A stretch of DNA of 38,050 bases from Candidatus Nomurabacteria bacterium GW2011_GWA1_36_15. Lineage in GTDB: Bacteria > Patescibacteriota > Minisyncoccia > Phycocordibacterales > UBA9973. The stretch covers positions 1-38,050 of the forward strand of contig LBRM01000012.1 in the NCBI GenBank assembly GCA_000991415.1. Reading direction: 5' to 3'. Below the pieces are notes generated by a model. It ran no database searches, had not been told where the DNA came from, and saw nothing but the letters and a program-made list of their open reading frames with translations. Shown here piece after piece: positions 35,360 to 38,050 of this stretch. The stretch's first letter is position 1. Every line of letters starts with the position of its first letter. The position numbers were made by a program, and so were the translations under genes.

Positions 35360-38050
35360 ATGTATAAAAGAATATTTCTCTTTGTGTCGGTATTATCAAT
35401 AATCGGATGGTTATTCATCCCCAGTCTCTCATATACAGCAGGCATTGCCTCTTTTAGTGTTTCGCCGACATCATTATTAGAAATAGTGCCTGAATCAAAC
35501 GGGCTTTTTACTTTGACTGGCGCTGGATTTATTTCAAACTTAGAATCTATTGATCTGACATATAATACATCTTCGTCATCAGGAACGATTGCCTTTCGCC
35601 AAACACCTAGCGGAAGTAATTATTCAAGTATTTCATTAACTAAAACCTCTCCAACAGCGTATTTGTTCGTCGGGCAAGGCGGACTTAACTATGGCATTGT
35701 TTATACAATTAGTATCAATGGGAAAATATATAATGCAAACGATGTGTTGGTTGGCAATTCTTCACAAAGCGTTACATTTTCTTTTAAATATCCCTTCACT
35801 ATTTCTACAGACAAGAGTTCATTGATTCTTAATGCGAATTCAAGCGGGTATGTAGATGTCACGGTTACTCGTGCTAATAGTTTTGTCCCCGCATTAACCA
35901 TAGATGATATTACGGTGGTGGGCATAACAGTTTCAAATCCCTCAAATCTTACTTATTCCAAAAGTCTCACATCTTCATCTGGTCTTGTTCAGAGTTTTAG
36001 AGTAACGTTTTCAACAGGGAAAAATACAGGTGCCCAGAATTACGATGCTGAAATACAAGCATCAAAACTCAATTCGACGAGGGGAAGAGATGTTTTTATT
36101 ACAGTAAATAAAGGTTCTGGACCTGTTGTTACTTTGAGCCTTAATCCAAACTCTGGAGTAGTGAATGTAGGAGGAGAAACTTCTACTGCCATTGTAGCTC
36201 CATCAGGTTCATATTTAGCAAATTTTCTAGGTGAATATGGATGTGTTAGATATGGTGGACAAGGTACTGCTTCTCAAGGTTTAGGTTGTATGGCGTATTT
36301 TGATAATCCTTCTTCAGCTTCTATAAGTCCTTCAGGAGGCAATTTCACAATCAGTAAAGGAAGTGGAACATATCCCACATATGTTTTAATTAAAGCAAAT
36401 AATAATGGTGCAACTTCAGGCATATACACATTTCAAATACCATATGTAATAGGTACTTGGAGTACAGGATCAGCTCCATATATTGTAGGAAGTGGAACAG
36501 CTTCTTTTGCATTAACTGTTAATAATACTTTGACAATAAATCCTTCTTCTCTTAGCCGTACGCTGGTTAATTTTTCCCCTTGGCAACCATTTCCTTATGC
36601 TATTCAAGCGGATGTTTTATATGACGAAGTAAGCATAGTAAATAAATTAGATATATCAAATGTTAGCGCTAAACTTACTACAGGAGTAATTTCTTCTCCA
36701 GTTTCACTAGCTATAAATAAAGGTGGAACACAAAATGATAACAGTGGTCCAAGTCGTTTGTATATAGGTGGTTTTGTTGATTCTTTCAAGTCCAATATGA
36801 ATTCTACGCAGGCTACTGGAACATTATCTATAAACTATTACAAAGGATTATCAGTCACTGCTCCGATAACTATAAATTGCCCTAGCTGTACTCCTTCTGT
36901 GGATTTAACTGCTAATGGTTTAGACAATGTCTCAATTCCTTTTGGTAGTTCTCCTTTGTTAAAGTGGTCTTCAACTTATGTAGGTTCTTGTTCGGCTTCA
37001 TGGACAAATAGCACGGCAACTAACAATAGTGTCGGTGTTGCTCCAGCCATACCACCAGTTGGAACTCATACTTTTCGAATAGAATGCACAAACAGTATGG
37101 GAGCTAAAGTATATGATACTGTGACAGTTACAGTAACTCCACCACCTATAATGTCCGGCACTCTCACTCCCGCCTCAACTTCTTGTGTTATTGATTCTGA
37201 TAAAAGTAGTTGCACCATAAATTTTTCTTGGAACACCACAAATCCTATAGGCACTTCTGCTGTTACTAGCCCTACTAATAACAATGGATTTCCTAAAGGA
37301 AATACTACTGTAGCAACTGGAAATTCAGGCACCAATGTTCCTTTTACTGTTCCATACAATACTAGAACATTTTATCTTTATAATAATAGTGATTCTCTTG
37401 TTCCTACTTCTGAGTCTCCAAATGGTTCTGGTGTTCCTGTTACTTCAGACTGCGATACAAAAACAGATAAATGGGATGGTATTAAATGCGCACCAATTGT
37501 CAACGGTGGCTGGAGTGCTTGGAGTGCTTGTAATGTGACAGCTTGTGGAAGTAAAGGAACACAAACTCGTACTTGTACTGAACCAGCTCCGGCAAATGGA
37601 GGAAAGGATTGTAGTTCACTTGATGGTGGTAATTCTTCACAACTTTGTAGTACACCAGCATGTCCTAATATGTCCGGCACTCTCACTCCGACTGCCACTT
37701 CTTGTCTTATTGCTACCGGGGAAAGTAGTTGTAGTGTAAATTCTTCTTGGAGCATAACCAATCCCGAAGGAAATCAAACTAACATCACAGCCAGTGGAAT
37801 GTCGGATATAAATTTGATTGGAAAATCAGGCACCCAATCTTTAACCGTTCCATATTCTGGCAGAACATTTTATCTTTACAATAACAATAAATCACTTGTT
37901 CCTACTTCTGAATCTCCAAAGGGTTCTGGCGTTATGGTCAAGGCCAATTGTGATTTAGATGTTGATAGCTGGAATGGTCAAAAATGTATATCAGGGAAAA
38001 GTGGTCCAATGTCCGGCACTCTCACTCCCACTGCCGCCACTTGTGTCATT
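35360..38050 (+). CDS. Large secreted surface protein with Ig-like, thrombospondin type 1-like and tandem MSGTLTP modules (partial, runs off window end)
   Basis: Read by eye from ATG at 35360: MYKRIFLFVSVLSIIGWLFIPSLSYTAG...; open to 38050. Absent from ORF track because it has no stop in the window. Confidence 0.85.
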   Translation, partial: MYKRIFLFVSVLSIIGWLFIPSLSYTAGIASFSVSPTSLLEIVPESNGLFTLTGAGFISNLESIDLTYNTSSSSGTIAFRQTPSGSNYSSISLTKTSPTAYLFVGQGGLNYGIVYTISINGKIYNANDVLVGNSSQSVTFSFKYPFTISTDKSSLILNANSSGYVDVTVTRANSFVPALTIDDITVVGITVSNPSNLTYSKSLTSSSGLVQSFRVTFSTGKNTGAQNYDAEIQASKLNSTRGRDVFITVNKGSGPVVTLSLNPNSGVVNVGGETSTAIVAPSGSYLANFLGEYGCVRYGGQGTASQGLGCMAYFDNPSSASISPSGGNFTISKGSGTYPTYVLIKANNNGATSGIYTFQIPYVIGTWSTGSAPYIVGSGTASFALTVNNTLTINPSSLSRTLVNFSPWQPFPYAIQADVLYDEVSIVNKLDISNVSAKLTTGVISSPVSLAINKGGTQNDNSGPSRLYIGGFVDSFKSNMNSTQATGTLSINYYKGLSVTAPITINCPSCTPSVDLTANGLDNVSIPFGSSPLLKWSSTYVGSCSASWTNSTATNNSVGVAPAIPPVGTHTFRIECTNSMGAKVYDTVTVTVTPPPIMSGTLTPASTSCVIDSDKSSCTINFSWNTTNPIGTSAVTSPTNNNGFPKGNTTVATGNSGTNVPFTVPYNTRTFYLYNNSDSLVPTSESPNGSGVPVTSDCDTKTDKWDGIKCAPIVNGGWSAWSACNVTACGSKGTQTRTCTEPAPANGGKDCSSLDGGNSSQLCSTPACPNMSGTLTPTATSCLIATGESSCSVNSSWSITNPEGNQTNITASGMSDINLIGKSGTQSLTVPYSGRTFYLYNNNKSLVPTSESPKGSGVMVKANCDLDVDSWNGQKCISGKSGPMSGTLTPTAATCVI

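Noticed and set aside
1-38050. CRISPR array
   Set aside because: No regularly spaced direct repeats with unique spacers and no cas genes; the repeats found are palindromic elements or protein-coding modules.

Overview
AT-rich bacterial chromosomal window whose gene content and small-protein style look like Candidatus Patescibacteria (CPR/Parcubacteria-like); this assignment is inference. Housekeeping genes: rsmA, a UvrD/PcrA-type helicase, LysM-M23 peptidase, ZIP transporter, UPF0102/YraN, CCA-adding enzyme, exonuclease III, tyrosine recombinase, rpsO, NYN protein, pnp, DksA/TraR zinc finger, ComM/YifB, HU, rny, clpP, trigger factor, membrane pyrophosphatase and nusA. There are five-plus secreted or surface proteins and four intact tRNAs (Gly-TCC, Pro-TGG, Gly-GCC, Arg-TCG). 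Two large exported-protein genes run off the window edges and are missing from the ORF track (1..1779 minus, 35360..38050 plus). The most striking feature is a set of quasi-palindromic elements: long, near-perfect stems whose sequence is unique to each locus, enclosing a compact core of small hairpins. Three intergenic copies share an almost identical ~49-nt core (17109-17201, 19624-19715, 23875-23970). Others lie upstream of pnp, beside tRNA-Pro, and in frame inside the coding sequences of the UvrD-like helicase (two) and the CCA enzyme (one). A separate dispersed inverted-repeat family (ACCCTGTTAAAT...ATTTAACAGGGT) occurs three times, two of them flanking nusA. A 15/16 match to the parS consensus and a perfect DnaA box lie close together near 15 kb. 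All calls are by eye; no searches or folding were run.
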